64,000 nt of DNA from positions 1 through 64,000 of the forward strand of contig CANQWR010000010.1 of NCBI GenBank assembly GCA_947627625.1. The letters run 5' to 3'. The notes beneath the pieces were generated by a model. The model searched no databases. It had not been told where the DNA came from and saw only the letters and a list, made by a program, of their open reading frames with translations. This stretch comes from an uncultured Ruminococcus sp. GTDB lineage: Bacteria; Bacillota; Clostridia; Oscillospirales; Ruminococcaceae. The first letter of the stretch is position 1; each line of letters starts with the position of its first letter. The position numbers were made by a program, and so were the translations under genes. This document shows positions 33,911 through 41,602 of the stretch, in pieces.

Positions 33911-35464
33911 CTACTCTTTTATCGGGATAAGCAACATAGCACCCGTTTCAAGTCTCTCACCGTCAAGGTCATTTTCCTCAATGATAGCGTCCTCTCTTGT
34001 GCTGTAGCGTTTGGCTATATCCCATATATCCTCGTCCTGAGTGCCGAAATAGAGTTTTACGGCATAGTCGCCGTCACGCTGTTTTTTTGAGGAGTCGTCT
34101 ATCGTTATATCGGTGACAGCCTTTACCGATTCGGAACCTGAGACAGAAATATCAGCCTGCAATTGAGACTCGGCGGTGAGAGTGCCGTCCGCACCTATCT
34201 TGTATGTGACATCTGACGAAGATATATTGACAGAGACACTGTGTCCTGTCAGACCGTCGGGGAAGGGCAGAGTTTTTTCAAATGTTTCGTCCTTGTCTGA
34301 GATAATCATCATGCCCGAACTGTCACGCCCTGCCGTTGTGTAGGTTAGCATTCCCGTTATGGTTACTCCCGAACCTCCCTCCGTGACACTCGCATTTATA
34401 TTTCTCGGCACTACCCACATTCCGAAAACTGCTGACGGAACGCTGTCCCCCGAAGCTATTACAGCGGAGTGACGGAATTTTTCGGAATTTACGTCAGGTA
34501 TCTGTTCAGCCCTTATCTCGGAGAAGGAAATTTCACACGGGTACACGGTTGAAAATGCGTCAGAGACGATCATGACAGAACTCTTTTTTACGGCTTTGCA
34601 CACAAGTCTTATTTCGGGACTGCATTTGACTATTCTGTTTTCACCCGATTTGTCCGCACAGGGAGTTATATCACACGAAATTATTTCGGGATTTACCGTG
34701 CATTCGTAACTCTCGTCCATGCCGTCTATGTCTACTATCTGACTATAGGGAACTGTCAGCGACAGCGGTTCGGCACTTGTCTCCCCGCCCTTTTCACAGG
34801 AGTACAGCATTTCCACGTTGACTTCACCCTTTGCAAGGAGTTTCCCCGAAATGACTTTTACCTCTTTTCCCGATATACTGCACCTGTACGTTATTATCCC
34901 CGACATAGGTGGTTGAGTCGGAGAAAGCTCTGTCTCCTCAGATAATTGGAGATTTTTTTCAGCTCTCAGTTTTTGAGAAGCGAACGTCACGGGAGTTTTG
35001 CGTAGCTGTATATTCATTCCGAAAGCGTCACTGACAGCCTCCTGCATTTTTTCCCCCGTGACACATATCCTCACAGACACAGCACCCCTCATGTCAAGCC
35101 GTCTCTTGTTTACCGCACGGAAATTTGAGTGGTCAGCCTTTGCCGATATGCTCACTTCTGGGGAATCGCACACCTTGCCGAGTTCGGCAGTCCTTGAGAA
35201 ATTTTGTTTCTGACTGACGCACTGGAGAGTTTTTCCCCCCTCACTACAGTACAATATTCTTATATCACACACAAGTTCATACGAGAGTTTGTCGCCGTTT
35301 ACAGAGTAGTCCGTCACCGTCGGTTTTACTTCACATCTCACAAGTCTGAAAATATCGGGATAGTAGTCGGGCAGAATATAGTCGAGTTCAACGCTCTGTT
35401 CCTGTACGCCCTCCCACACCTTTTCGGAAACCGGTATTGTCTCCCTGTTTATTCTGAAATCCAT
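33911..35464 (-). CDS. sipL: SipL-like spore morphogenesis protein (SPOCS/DUF3794 plus LysM)
   Basis: 517 aa. The start MDFRINRETIPVSEKVWEG and VELDYILPDYYPDIF are typical of the clostridial DUF3794/SPOCS proteins; repeated SPOCS-like beta modules cover about 35-400. A C-terminal LysM domain (about 468-515; YFGTQDEDIWDIAKRYST, LETGAMLLIPIKE) matches the SpoIVA-binding LysM of C. difficile SipL, the functional counterpart of SpoVID. Adjacency to spoIVA on the same strand supports this. AGGAGGTTCAGG precedes the ATG. Confidence 0.9.
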   Translation of the reverse strand: MDFRINRETIPVSEKVWEGVQEQSVELDYILPDYYPDIFRLVRCEVKPTVTDYSVNGDKLSYELVCDIRILYCSEGGKTLQCVSQKQNFSRTAELGKVCDSPEVSISAKADHSNFRAVNKRRLDMRGAVSVRICVTGEKMQEAVSDAFGMNIQLRKTPVTFASQKLRAEKNLQLSEETELSPTQPPMSGIITYRCSISGKEVKVISGKLLAKGEVNVEMLYSCEKGGETSAEPLSLTVPYSQIVDIDGMDESYECTVNPEIISCDITPCADKSGENRIVKCSPEIRLVCKAVKKSSVMIVSDAFSTVYPCEISFSEIRAEQIPDVNSEKFRHSAVIASGDSVPSAVFGMWVVPRNINASVTEGGSGVTITGMLTYTTAGRDSSGMMIISDKDETFEKTLPFPDGLTGHSVSVNISSSDVTYKIGADGTLTAESQLQADISVSGSESVKAVTDITIDDSSKKQRDGDYAVKLYFGTQDEDIWDIAKRYSTREDAIIEENDLDGERLETGAMLLIPIKE

Positions 35465-35544
35465 ACCTGAACCTCCTTAAATTTGCTCTGAATAATACTA
35501 TGCAGTTTTCCGTACAAGTATGCTAAAAAATTATCGAAATGACA

Positions 35545-35915
35545 GGTGTTTATTGGGGGCGTTGCCTTGTGGGGGACTCTGCCCCCAAGCCTCAAAAAAT
35601 AATTTTCTTAAAATTATATTTTTTTGGAAATTTTTCTATTAAAATAATTGTGGAGCAGGTACAATTTATTAGAACGATAGGGGGTAGGGGGCTTTGCCCC
35701 AAAAAATAATTTTCTTAAAATTATAATTTTTTGGAAATTTCTTTTATTTGTAGACTGTCGGGGACTGTGCAAATTTTAATTAGAACGATAAGGGGCAGGG
35801 GGCTTTGCCCCCTGAACCCCCATTGGGGGCTCTGCCCCCAAACCCCCGTCGGGGGGAAGAATCCCCCCGAACCCCCCCATGATTATTCCCACAGAGGAAA
35901 CAAACCCCACCCCAA
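35545..35915. repeat. G-rich composite repeat, copy 6, with two AT palindromes
   Basis: This is most of the 513-bp space between sipL and tRNA-Arg. A partial unit at 35554-35590 is followed by AT near-palindromes at about 35593-35635 and 35700-35740. A complete inverted unit runs from AACGATAAGGGGCAGGGGGC (35784) to the complement of the CTGTGGGAATAATCATGGGG end (about 35897). No gene is visible. Confidence 0.85.
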
Positions 35916-35925
35916 AAATAAAATA

Positions 35926-35957
35926 TAAAAAACTCCCCACATGATAAATGCGGGGAG
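35926..35957 (-). terminator. Intrinsic terminator of the tRNA-Arg gene
   Basis: On the minus strand a 10-bp stem (35948-35957 with 35933-35942, one G-U) encloses loop TTATC and is followed by TTTTTTA. It lies 20 bases after the tRNA 3' end. Confidence 0.9.
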
Positions 35958-35977
35958 CATAGAATAAAATAAAACAG

Positions 35978-36049
35978 TACGCCTGACAGGAGTCGAACCT
36001 GCCCGCACGGCGTCGGAGGCCGTTGCTCTATCCGATGAGCTACAGGCGT
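35978..36049 (-). tRNA. tRNA-Arg, anticodon CCG
   Basis: 72 nt with a complete cloverleaf: acceptor ACGCCTG/CAGGCGT, D stem GCTC/GAGC, anticodon stem ACGGC/GCCGT with loop CTCCGAC (anticodon CCG), T stem GCAGG/CCTGT with TTCGACT loop, discriminator A. CCA is not encoded. It reads CGG codons. Own promoter and terminator are present, so it is a single-gene unit. Confidence 0.96.
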
Positions 36050-36079
36050 ATACACGAAAAAGAGTGTCGTGCCTTAATT

Positions 36080-36108
36080 ATTATATCAAAAAGTATTGAA
36101 ATTTACAA
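36080..36108 (-). promoter_or_regulatory. Promoter of tRNA-Arg, interleaved with a divergent promoter
   Basis: On the minus strand TTGTAA (36103-36108) and TATAAT (36080-36085) are 17 bases apart, about 30 bases upstream of the tRNA. The -35 lies within the spacer of the opposite-strand promoter. Confidence 0.75.
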
Positions 36109-36124
36109 TAGATTGTGATATAAT
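36096..36124 (+). promoter_or_regulatory. Promoter of the hydrolase gene, interleaved with the tRNA promoter
   Basis: TTGAAA (36096-36101), 17-base spacer, TATAAT (36119-36124). Transcription would start near 36131, giving a leader of about 95 nt. The overlap with the tRNA-Arg promoter means one polymerase probably excludes the other. Confidence 0.8.
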
Positions 36125-36143
36125 TTATAGGAGAGAATTTTTC

Positions 36144-36218
36144 GTGTCTTTGAGACACAAATTTAGGCATTATTACCTAATAATTTTTCCTGTAAGGTAA
36201 CAATGCCCCGACAGGAGG
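36144..36218 (+). promoter_or_regulatory. Structured 5' leader with possible ribosome-site sequestration
   Basis: Hairpin A pairs GTGTCT (36144-36149) with AGACAC (36153-36158). Stem B pairs 36166-36177 with 36196-36207 over 12 positions with one A-C mismatch. Inside the loop of stem B lies CCTGT (36189-36193), which can instead pair with ACAGG (36211-36215) that overlaps the AGGAGG ribosome site (36213-36218). The two pairings exclude each other, as in a translational riboswitch or attenuator. No known class recognised. Confidence 0.55.
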
Positions 36219-36225
36219 ATTTAAC

Positions 36226-36801
36226 TTGGATGATTACATATACCTGATACTCACTCAGACCGGAACACGTCCGGCAAGATTTTTCAGGTTCATAACCAAA
36301 AAGCCATATAATCACGTTTCCCTTTCCGGGGACGCAAGCCTTTCCCGGATGTACAGTTTCTGCCGTACATACAGACCATTTCCTCTGCCTGCCACTTTTA
36401 ACAGGGAGATAGTCAGCAAGGGTACTCTCGGACAGTACAGCTCCATACCCTGTGAGATCTACAGAGTACCCGTTTCGTCAGTACAGAAAGAGGAGTACAA
36501 CAAGATAATACGCCATTTTGCCGACAACAGAAATATCTATTCATACAACGTTCTCGGGCTTCTCGCTGTGTACCTGAATATAGACTGGAAGCGAAAAAAG
36601 AGTTTTGTGTGTTCGCAGTTTGTGGCTTACACTATGGAACAGATAGGCATACCGCTTGAAAAGCCGTCAAGCCTGTACATTCCCGATGATTTCCGCAGAC
36701 TCCCCTATGCGGACCTGATATATTCGGGTGAACTAAATTCGTTTTATTATAATTATAAAATAAAGGAAAATTCAAACAGACAGAGAGTGTATGCCCACTG
36801 A
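36226..36801 (+). CDS. Permuted papain-like (YiiX/NlpC-P60 superfamily) hydrolase
   Basis: 191 aa, no signal peptide. The conserved pair for the permuted NlpC/P60-like fold is visible: His in KPYNHVSLS (about residue 30) precedes Cys in SFVCSQFVAYTM (about residue 129), the reverse order to classical NlpC/P60 proteins. Such enzymes act on amide or ester bonds in peptides, lipids or cell wall. TTG 36226 is the start, with AGGAGG seven bases upstream. Its leader is structured and its 3' end is part of a local duplication. Confidence 0.75.
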   Translation: MDDYIYLILTQTGTRPARFFRFITKKPYNHVSLSGDASLSRMYSFCRTYRPFPLPATFNREIVSKGTLGQYSSIPCEIYRVPVSSVQKEEYNKIIRHFADNRNIYSYNVLGLLAVYLNIDWKRKKSFVCSQFVAYTMEQIGIPLEKPSSLYIPDDFRRLPYADLIYSGELNSFYYNYKIKENSNRQRVYAH

Positions 36802-36943
36802 ATCATTTTCGGTCAAAATCTTTATATCAGCCCTCTGACCGTCTGTTTTCGGTTCGGCAGGCGGTATCTTTTCGGCAATTAGTCTAAAGAAAATTCAAAC
36901 AGACAGAGAGTGTACGCCCACCGAATTATTTTCGGTCAAGATC
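36766..36943. repeat. Local direct duplication at the end of two converging genes
   Basis: A 55-bp segment beginning GAAAATTCAAACAGACAGAG at 36766 recurs at 36889 with six or so changes. Between the copies, 36822-36886 resembles 37058-37122 (ATCAGCCCTCT, GGCAGGCGGTATCTTTTCGG), i.e. the middle of the neighbouring small gene. The region is a degenerate partial copy of that gene with its centre deleted. Confidence 0.75.
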
Positions 36944-37216
36944 GGAAGTCAGTATTTTGAGTTCGTCAGGCATAAGGAGGTACGCCACAAGCCACATTTT
37001 ATTGCCGTCCTCAGCGGGCTTGACACTGAAAGAAAACCTGTACCCGAGAATCTGTATATCAGCCCTCTCGCCGTCCGTCTCAAGCCCGGCAGGCGGTATC
37101 TTTTCGGCACTCAGTCTGTTGTACGAATTTGAGTAAAAATTCAGAAACATTGATATTCCGGTGGTGACAAGCACGTACATCATTATTGCTGTCACCACCG
37201 GTTTTTTCTTTTCCAT
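36926..37216 (-). CDS. Small single-pass membrane protein of unknown function
   Basis: 96 aa: a basic start (MEKKKP), one membrane helix (about 7-28), and a short extracytoplasmic part with IPPAGLETDGERADIQILGYRF. I recognise no family. It lies just downstream of spoIIP on the same strand, separated by a 68-bp AT-rich spacer, so it may be transcribed with spoIIP. A degenerate copy of its centre and 3' end lies immediately beyond it. The ribosome site is modest (AGAAGAG). Confidence 0.65.
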   Translation of the reverse strand: MEKKKPVVTAIMMYVLVTTGISMFLNFYSNSYNRLSAEKIPPAGLETDGERADIQILGYRFSFSVKPAEDGNKMWLVAYLLMPDELKILTSDLDRK

Positions 37217-37284
37217 ATATCTCTTCTCTCACTTCTTTTTTATTTTTTTAATTTTTATTTAATTTTATTTTAATTATAATTTAA

Positions 37285-38451
37285 TTATTTCATGCTGTTG
37301 AGTAAATCGGCGAGGGAGCGACCTATAAGCTGACCTGAGTACTGAACCTGTTCGAGAGTATTGCCGTGAGAGCCGACTTCTATCAGTAGACTGCCCGTTG
37401 TCAGGTCTTGATTGTAGTGGCGGTAGTCAAACAGAATAGGTCTTGTCAGACCCGGGAAATCGGTTTCAAGCTGTTGCTGGAGAGTGCAGGCAAAGTGAAA
37501 ATTTTTCATATAGTCGGGCATATTCATAGTGCCGTCATCACAGCCTGAAATTATCATTATCTGTGCAGCCTCTTTGCCGTCTATTTCGACATATGGCTGC
37601 GAGGCGAAACCCTCCCCCGATATTGCATCACGGTGTATGTCGAGTACCACTTTTATACTGGGATTTTCTTCGAGTATGGGTAAAATTGTCTCTCTGCTGC
37701 GTTCATAAGAGCCGTTATAGGAGGGGTAGTCATGTATAGTAGTGGCGTGAACGACACCTATTCCGTTCGCTTCAAGTTCAGCCTGAATGGCGTTTCCGAC
37801 CATCACCATATTTTTGGTTTCGTCGGTAGTCCTGTAGTTGAAAGTGGAGTCATAGTATTCACGGACATATGGTTCAAAGCTCTCTGTGGTGTGGGTGTGG
37901 TATATAAGAACAAGGGGTTCATCAGTGTCGGAGACCGTGAAATTCGGCAGACACATACTCTCACTGTAGAGAGTGTCATTGGGAATATCGGTCTTGTTGT
38001 TGACCTGTCCGGCTTTTTCGAGATAGAAAAAAGAAGTACCGCTGTAGTTGCCGTAAGTTGTGCGGACTATCTCACCGCCCTCTGTCCAGTCAGTGGGGTA
38101 GGGTTTTTCCCCTGGGTTTTCCGACACCATATCAAGAGGACTGACAAGTTTCACTCCTGAACCCGAATCTGAATTTGAATCTGAATCGTATTTTTCGGCT
38201 TTTACACCATAGCCCTCCGACAGCATGAAACTGTCATTTATACTGCTCTCGTCCCTTTTGAGATTGTATTCAGGCTGATTTATAAAATTTTTTTCTCCGA
38301 CATCTTTGCCGAGACTTACGGAACCAAGCGTGTCAAAAATTTCTTTTATCTGCGGAGTCTCTTTCGCAAGGAATGCGGTACAGAACGGCACAGAGAGGAG
38401 TACGCACAATTTCACTGCCCCGACAATCTTTCTCTTTCTGAATCTGGTCAT
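37285..38451 (-). CDS. spoIIP: Stage II sporulation protein P, SpoIIP
   Basis: 388-aa membrane-anchored peptidoglycan amidase/endopeptidase of the engulfment complex with SpoIID and SpoIIM. N-terminal membrane segment (about 10-26). The C-terminal SpoIIP domain (about 180-385) has VLIYHTHTTESFEPY, YERSRETILPIL, VLDIHRDAI with zinc-binding His, and LIEVGSHGNTLEQ with the catalytic Glu region. Gpr, its usual neighbour in Bacilli, is absent here. GAGGTGAGG precedes the ATG. Confidence 0.95.
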   Translation of the reverse strand: MTRFRKRKIVGAVKLCVLLSVPFCTAFLAKETPQIKEIFDTLGSVSLGKDVGEKNFINQPEYNLKRDESSINDSFMLSEGYGVKAEKYDSDSNSDSGSGVKLVSPLDMVSENPGEKPYPTDWTEGGEIVRTTYGNYSGTSFFYLEKAGQVNNKTDIPNDTLYSESMCLPNFTVSDTDEPLVLIYHTHTTESFEPYVREYYDSTFNYRTTDETKNMVMVGNAIQAELEANGIGVVHATTIHDYPSYNGSYERSRETILPILEENPSIKVVLDIHRDAISGEGFASQPYVEIDGKEAAQIMIISGCDDGTMNMPDYMKNFHFACTLQQQLETDFPGLTRPILFDYRHYNQDLTTGSLLIEVGSHGNTLEQVQYSGQLIGRSLADLLNSMK

Positions 38452-38599
38452 TTCCTCACCTCATAAGTATAACTTCTTTTCAGAAATATATTCACAAGGG
38501 ACAAAAAAAATTACAGAGAGGGGGAAACCGTCCTAAACCGTTTGTACATAATATAAAATCCCCGAGCATATAAATTTCAGGGAAGAGGTGTTATAAAAT

Positions 38600-39469
38600 A
38601 TGTACGGTTGCTGTAATCTAAGGAGATTTCTGAAACTTCTCTGTCTTGACGCATTTGTAATATGTCTGCTTGCCGTACTGTTCACGGCGGTGAGGACAGT
38701 CTGTGCCGACAAATCCGAGGAAAAGCCTGTGTTTTTGCCTGCTATAATGTACCACAGTGTTTTTACGGACACCCCCGAGGAGTACGCCGTCACGCCCGTA
38801 CAGCTTGAAAACGATTTGAAATGGCTATATGACAACGACTACAATTCCGTGACGGCACAGCAGTTGTGCGACTATGTATACAACGGCGGTACACTCCCCG
38901 AAAATCCTGTTTTGATAACTCTTGATGACGGATATTATAATAATTTATCAGTCCTTTTGCCGCTTCTTGAAAAATACGATATGCACGCAATAGTTTCTGT
39001 TGTGGGCATTTACACGGACGTAAATGCTCCCGCAGACCCCCATGTTCCGAAATATTCATATCTTACATGGGAGGACATAAACGTGCTTTTGTCTTCAGGC
39101 AGAATAGAAATCGGCAATCACACTTACAATATGCACTCCCTCTACAAGGGCAGAAAGGGCTGTATGAAAAAGGACAGCGAGACAGAGAGCGACTACGCCG
39201 ATGCACTCAGGAGTGACATATCGCTTTTGCAGGACAAAATCATGGAGAACACCGGAATGCTCCCGTTTGTGTTTACATATCCGTTCGGGGCGTTTAGTAG
39301 GGAGAGTCTTCCCGTAATATATGACAGCGGTTTTCTGATAACACTGACCTGTCGTGAAGCACCGAATTACATAACCCGTGAACCCGTCTGTCTCTACGGC
39401 ATAGGCAGGTACAACAGGAGCGGTTTATATTCAACGGAGTATTTTATGAATATGGTTACGGATAACTAA
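38600..39469 (+). CDS. Polysaccharide deacetylase (NodB homology)
   Basis: 289 aa, N-terminal membrane anchor or signal segment (about 13-34), then a NodB domain (about 45-285). Motif 1 is ITLDDGYYNN (catalytic base and metal Asp), motif 2 is GNHTYNMH (metal His pair), motif 3 is TYPFGAFS. Enzymes like this de-N-acetylate peptidoglycan or chitin-like polymers. Proximity to spoIIP could point to spore cortex work (compare PdaA), but the pairing is divergent. GAGGTG lies upstream of the ATG. Confidence 0.9.
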   Translation: MYGCCNLRRFLKLLCLDAFVICLLAVLFTAVRTVCADKSEEKPVFLPAIMYHSVFTDTPEEYAVTPVQLENDLKWLYDNDYNSVTAQQLCDYVYNGGTLPENPVLITLDDGYYNNLSVLLPLLEKYDMHAIVSVVGIYTDVNAPADPHVPKYSYLTWEDINVLLSSGRIEIGNHTYNMHSLYKGRKGCMKKDSETESDYADALRSDISLLQDKIMENTGMLPFVFTYPFGAFSRESLPVIYDSGFLITLTCREAPNYITREPVCLYGIGRYNRSGLYSTEYFMNMVTDN

Positions 39470-39490
39470 ACAGAATTTTGAAAATGACAA

Positions 39491-39585
39491 ATTAGAACGA
39501 TAAGGGGCAGGGGGCTTTGCCCCCAGACCCCCGTCGGGGGAAGTATCCCCCCGAACCCCCAATGATTATTCCCACAGAGGAAACA
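39491..39585. repeat. G-rich composite hairpin repeat, copy 7 (inverted)
   Basis: A compact inverted unit: AACGATAAGGGGCAGGGGGC at 39497, two hairpins, then ATGATTATTCCCACAGAGGA near 39562. It separates the converging deacetylase and membrane protein genes and could serve as a terminator for both. Confidence 0.85.
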
Positions 39586-39610
39586 CTTCCGCCCCATGAT
39601 AATTGCTGTT

Positions 39611-40180
39611 TTAATTTTGGATGGCAAGAGGTAAAGTTCCCCAACCCCATATTCTTTGGGACAAGTCCACAAGAGACTCTCTGTCCCGTGAGGAGGAGTT
39701 ACTATCATTATAGCTGTCGCCGCTGTCCATATATTTTATCAGATACATATAGAATTCCGAAAAGTCTTTCATTCCCATGATACTCCAGTATTTGTCGTAT
39801 TCGGGAGCAAAGTACTCCGAAAATTCATCGGGGACTTCTCCTGTTTGGTTATAGTCCTCAACATATTCGGGAGCATTTATCAGAAATAAATTCCAGTCGT
39901 CCATAACACCCTTGTATGCGATATTTATATACGTCAGCAGTGAAACGGATATGACCGAAATAATTATTCCTGCCACAGCCATTGTCTTACCGCCCCTGTG
40001 GGTTGCAAGGGAGATGACGGAGAGAATTATCGAGATAGGTGCTGATACGAAACTGAAAAGACAGCCGAACAGAAGAAAATTTATCAGACTTATAACGAGA
40101 GACATGACAGCAAAGCCCGTTTTATAGGCGTTTGGATTTTCGGGCTGACCGTCCTGATTTATAATAATTTCGTCACTCAT
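39611..40180 (-). CDS. DUF4190-like membrane protein
   Basis: 189 aa. A polar start (about 1-18), two membrane helices (about 22-50 and 62-86, with a THRGGKTMAVAGIIISVIS turn typical of DUF4190 proteins), then an acidic soluble tail rich in Tyr, Asp and Ser. Role unknown. AAGGAG precedes the ATG. It appears to be a single gene, downstream of metA on the same strand but about 85 bp away. Confidence 0.7.
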   Translation of the reverse strand: MSDEIIINQDGQPENPNAYKTGFAVMSLVISLINFLLFGCLFSFVSAPISIILSVISLATHRGGKTMAVAGIIISVISVSLLTYINIAYKGVMDDWNLFLINAPEYVEDYNQTGEVPDEFSEYFAPEYDKYWSIMGMKDFSEFYMYLIKYMDSGDSYNDSNSSSRDRESLVDLSQRIWGWGTLPLAIQN

Positions 40181-40264
40181 AAATAAAAAAACTCCTTTTT
40201 TGTGTTATGTGAAATTCGTCCGTGACAAACGCAGACGTTAATTCATACAGGGAAATTCCGTACA

Positions 40265-41212
40265 TCAGAAACTTGTCTCCCAGGTCCAGCTTCTTATTTT
40301 CAGCTCATCGAGATTATAGGGAGTTTTCTGGTATACGCAGTAGTTCAGCCAGTTTGAGAACATGAGATTTGCCGTACACCTCCACGAGAACAGCGGAGTA
40401 TTTTGGGGGTTGTCATCGGGGAAATAGTTATAGGGTAGTTTTATATCAAGCCCCTTTTTTATATCACGGAAGTACTCCCCCGCAATGGTGTCACGGTCGT
40501 ATTCGGAGTGACCTGTTATAAAGTACTGTCTGCCGTTTTTGTTTGCGACTATGTGTACTCCCGAAATATCGGACGATGTGAGGATTTTGAGTTGAGGGAC
40601 TTTTTCGATGTCCTCACGCCTTATTTCGGTGTTTCGGGAGTGCGGAACATAGAATATGTCGTCAAAACCTTTTAGTAACAGGGAGTCTTTGACTTCTGCC
40701 TTGTGGGGGAAAATCCCGAACATTTTTTCACTCAGCTGATATTTCGGTATACCGAAGTGGTAGTAAAGCCCCGCCTGAGAAGCCCAACAGATATATATAG
40801 TCGAAAATACGTGTGTTTTCGACCACTCAAATATTTCTGTTATCTCTTTCCAGTAGTCCACCTGTTCATATTCGAGAAGTTCAACGGGAGCACCCGTGAC
40901 GATCATGCCATCATAGCGGTTGTCTTTTATTTCGTCAAATTTTTTATAGAACGCCTCAAGGTGCTGTTTTGAAGTGTTTCTTGAAACATGGGAAGCCATC
41001 TGCAAAAGTTCAATATCCACCTGCAAAGGTGTATTGCTGAGAAGCCGCATAAGCTGAGATTCGGTCTCTATCTTTTTGGGCATTATGTTTAATATTATAA
41101 CTTTAAGAGGACGTATGTCCTGATGTTCAGCCCTCTCTTTTGACATAACAAATATATTTTCCTCTCCGAGAACTTTGTACGCAGGAAGTTCAGAGGATAT
41201 TCTTATCGGCAA
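40265..41212 (-). CDS. metA: Homoserine O-acetyltransferase (MetA family)
   Basis: 315 aa. First committed step of methionine synthesis, acylating homoserine. Catalytic Cys142 in ICWASQAGLYY and the His/Glu pair in ITGHSEYDRD are present. Residue 111 in APVELLEY is Glu. In this family Glu111 is associated with acetyl-CoA and Gly111 with succinyl-CoA, so I call acetyltransferase despite the MetA name. Start is TTG 41212 with AAGGAG upstream. Third gene of the rluB operon; no SAM riboswitch or T-box is visible. Confidence 0.94.
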   Translation of the reverse strand: MPIRISSELPAYKVLGEENIFVMSKERAEHQDIRPLKVIILNIMPKKIETESQLMRLLSNTPLQVDIELLQMASHVSRNTSKQHLEAFYKKFDEIKDNRYDGMIVTGAPVELLEYEQVDYWKEITEIFEWSKTHVFSTIYICWASQAGLYYHFGIPKYQLSEKMFGIFPHKAEVKDSLLLKGFDDIFYVPHSRNTEIRREDIEKVPQLKILTSSDISGVHIVANKNGRQYFITGHSEYDRDTIAGEYFRDIKKGLDIKLPYNYFPDDNPQNTPLFSWRCTANLMFSNWLNYCVYQKTPYNLDELKIRSWTWETSF

Positions 41213-41217
41213 TTATA

Positions 41218-41601
41218 TCACTCCTTGTTTTTACAGTGTTCACAGGCGTTCATAAAAGAATTTAAGTCATTGCACTGTCTGTCCTGATTGCTTAGAAATT
41301 TCAGTTTTTTTAGAGTGTCATATTTTTCTGTATCGGGAATGTCAAAAATAATGCTGTCGATATTTTTCATGACACTTTTCAGCATGACAGACCTGACAAG
41401 ACCGTCACAGAGCATAATGTCACCGCTGTCGTCGTAGTCATAGACAACAGTCCTCTCGTGCATATAGTCGTAAGAGTACGCAATAAAGCCGATGACGTTC
41501 CCCCTGTCGAGAGCCTCTGTTATGTGCAGAACGTCCTTGTCGGCACGCTCCGCTATTTCGGGGTATTTTTCGGTGTTTTCGGTCTCTTTTATTTCAAGCA
41601 T
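41218..41601 (-). CDS. Small protein of unknown function between rluB and metA
   Basis: 127 aa, no signal or membrane segment. The middle (IGFIAYSYDYMHERTVVYDY, DGLVRSVMLKSVM) has the strand-helix rhythm of a truncated GNAT acetyltransferase, but the acetyl-CoA loop is not evident. The C-terminus ends CEHCKNKE, a possible metal site. It starts one base after the rluB stop and ends five bases before metA, so it is translationally coupled. Confidence 0.6.
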   Translation of the reverse strand: MLEIKETENTEKYPEIAERADKDVLHITEALDRGNVIGFIAYSYDYMHERTVVYDYDDSGDIMLCDGLVRSVMLKSVMKNIDSIIFDIPDTEKYDTLKKLKFLSNQDRQCNDLNSFMNACEHCKNKE

Positions 41602-41602
41602 A

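Noticed and set aside
36226-36801. Classical NlpC/P60 cell wall hydrolase
   Set aside because: His precedes Cys, so the permuted arrangement fits better, and there is no export signal.
41213-41217. SAM riboswitch or T-box before metA
   Set aside because: Only five bases separate metA from the preceding gene and nothing similar is seen before rluB.
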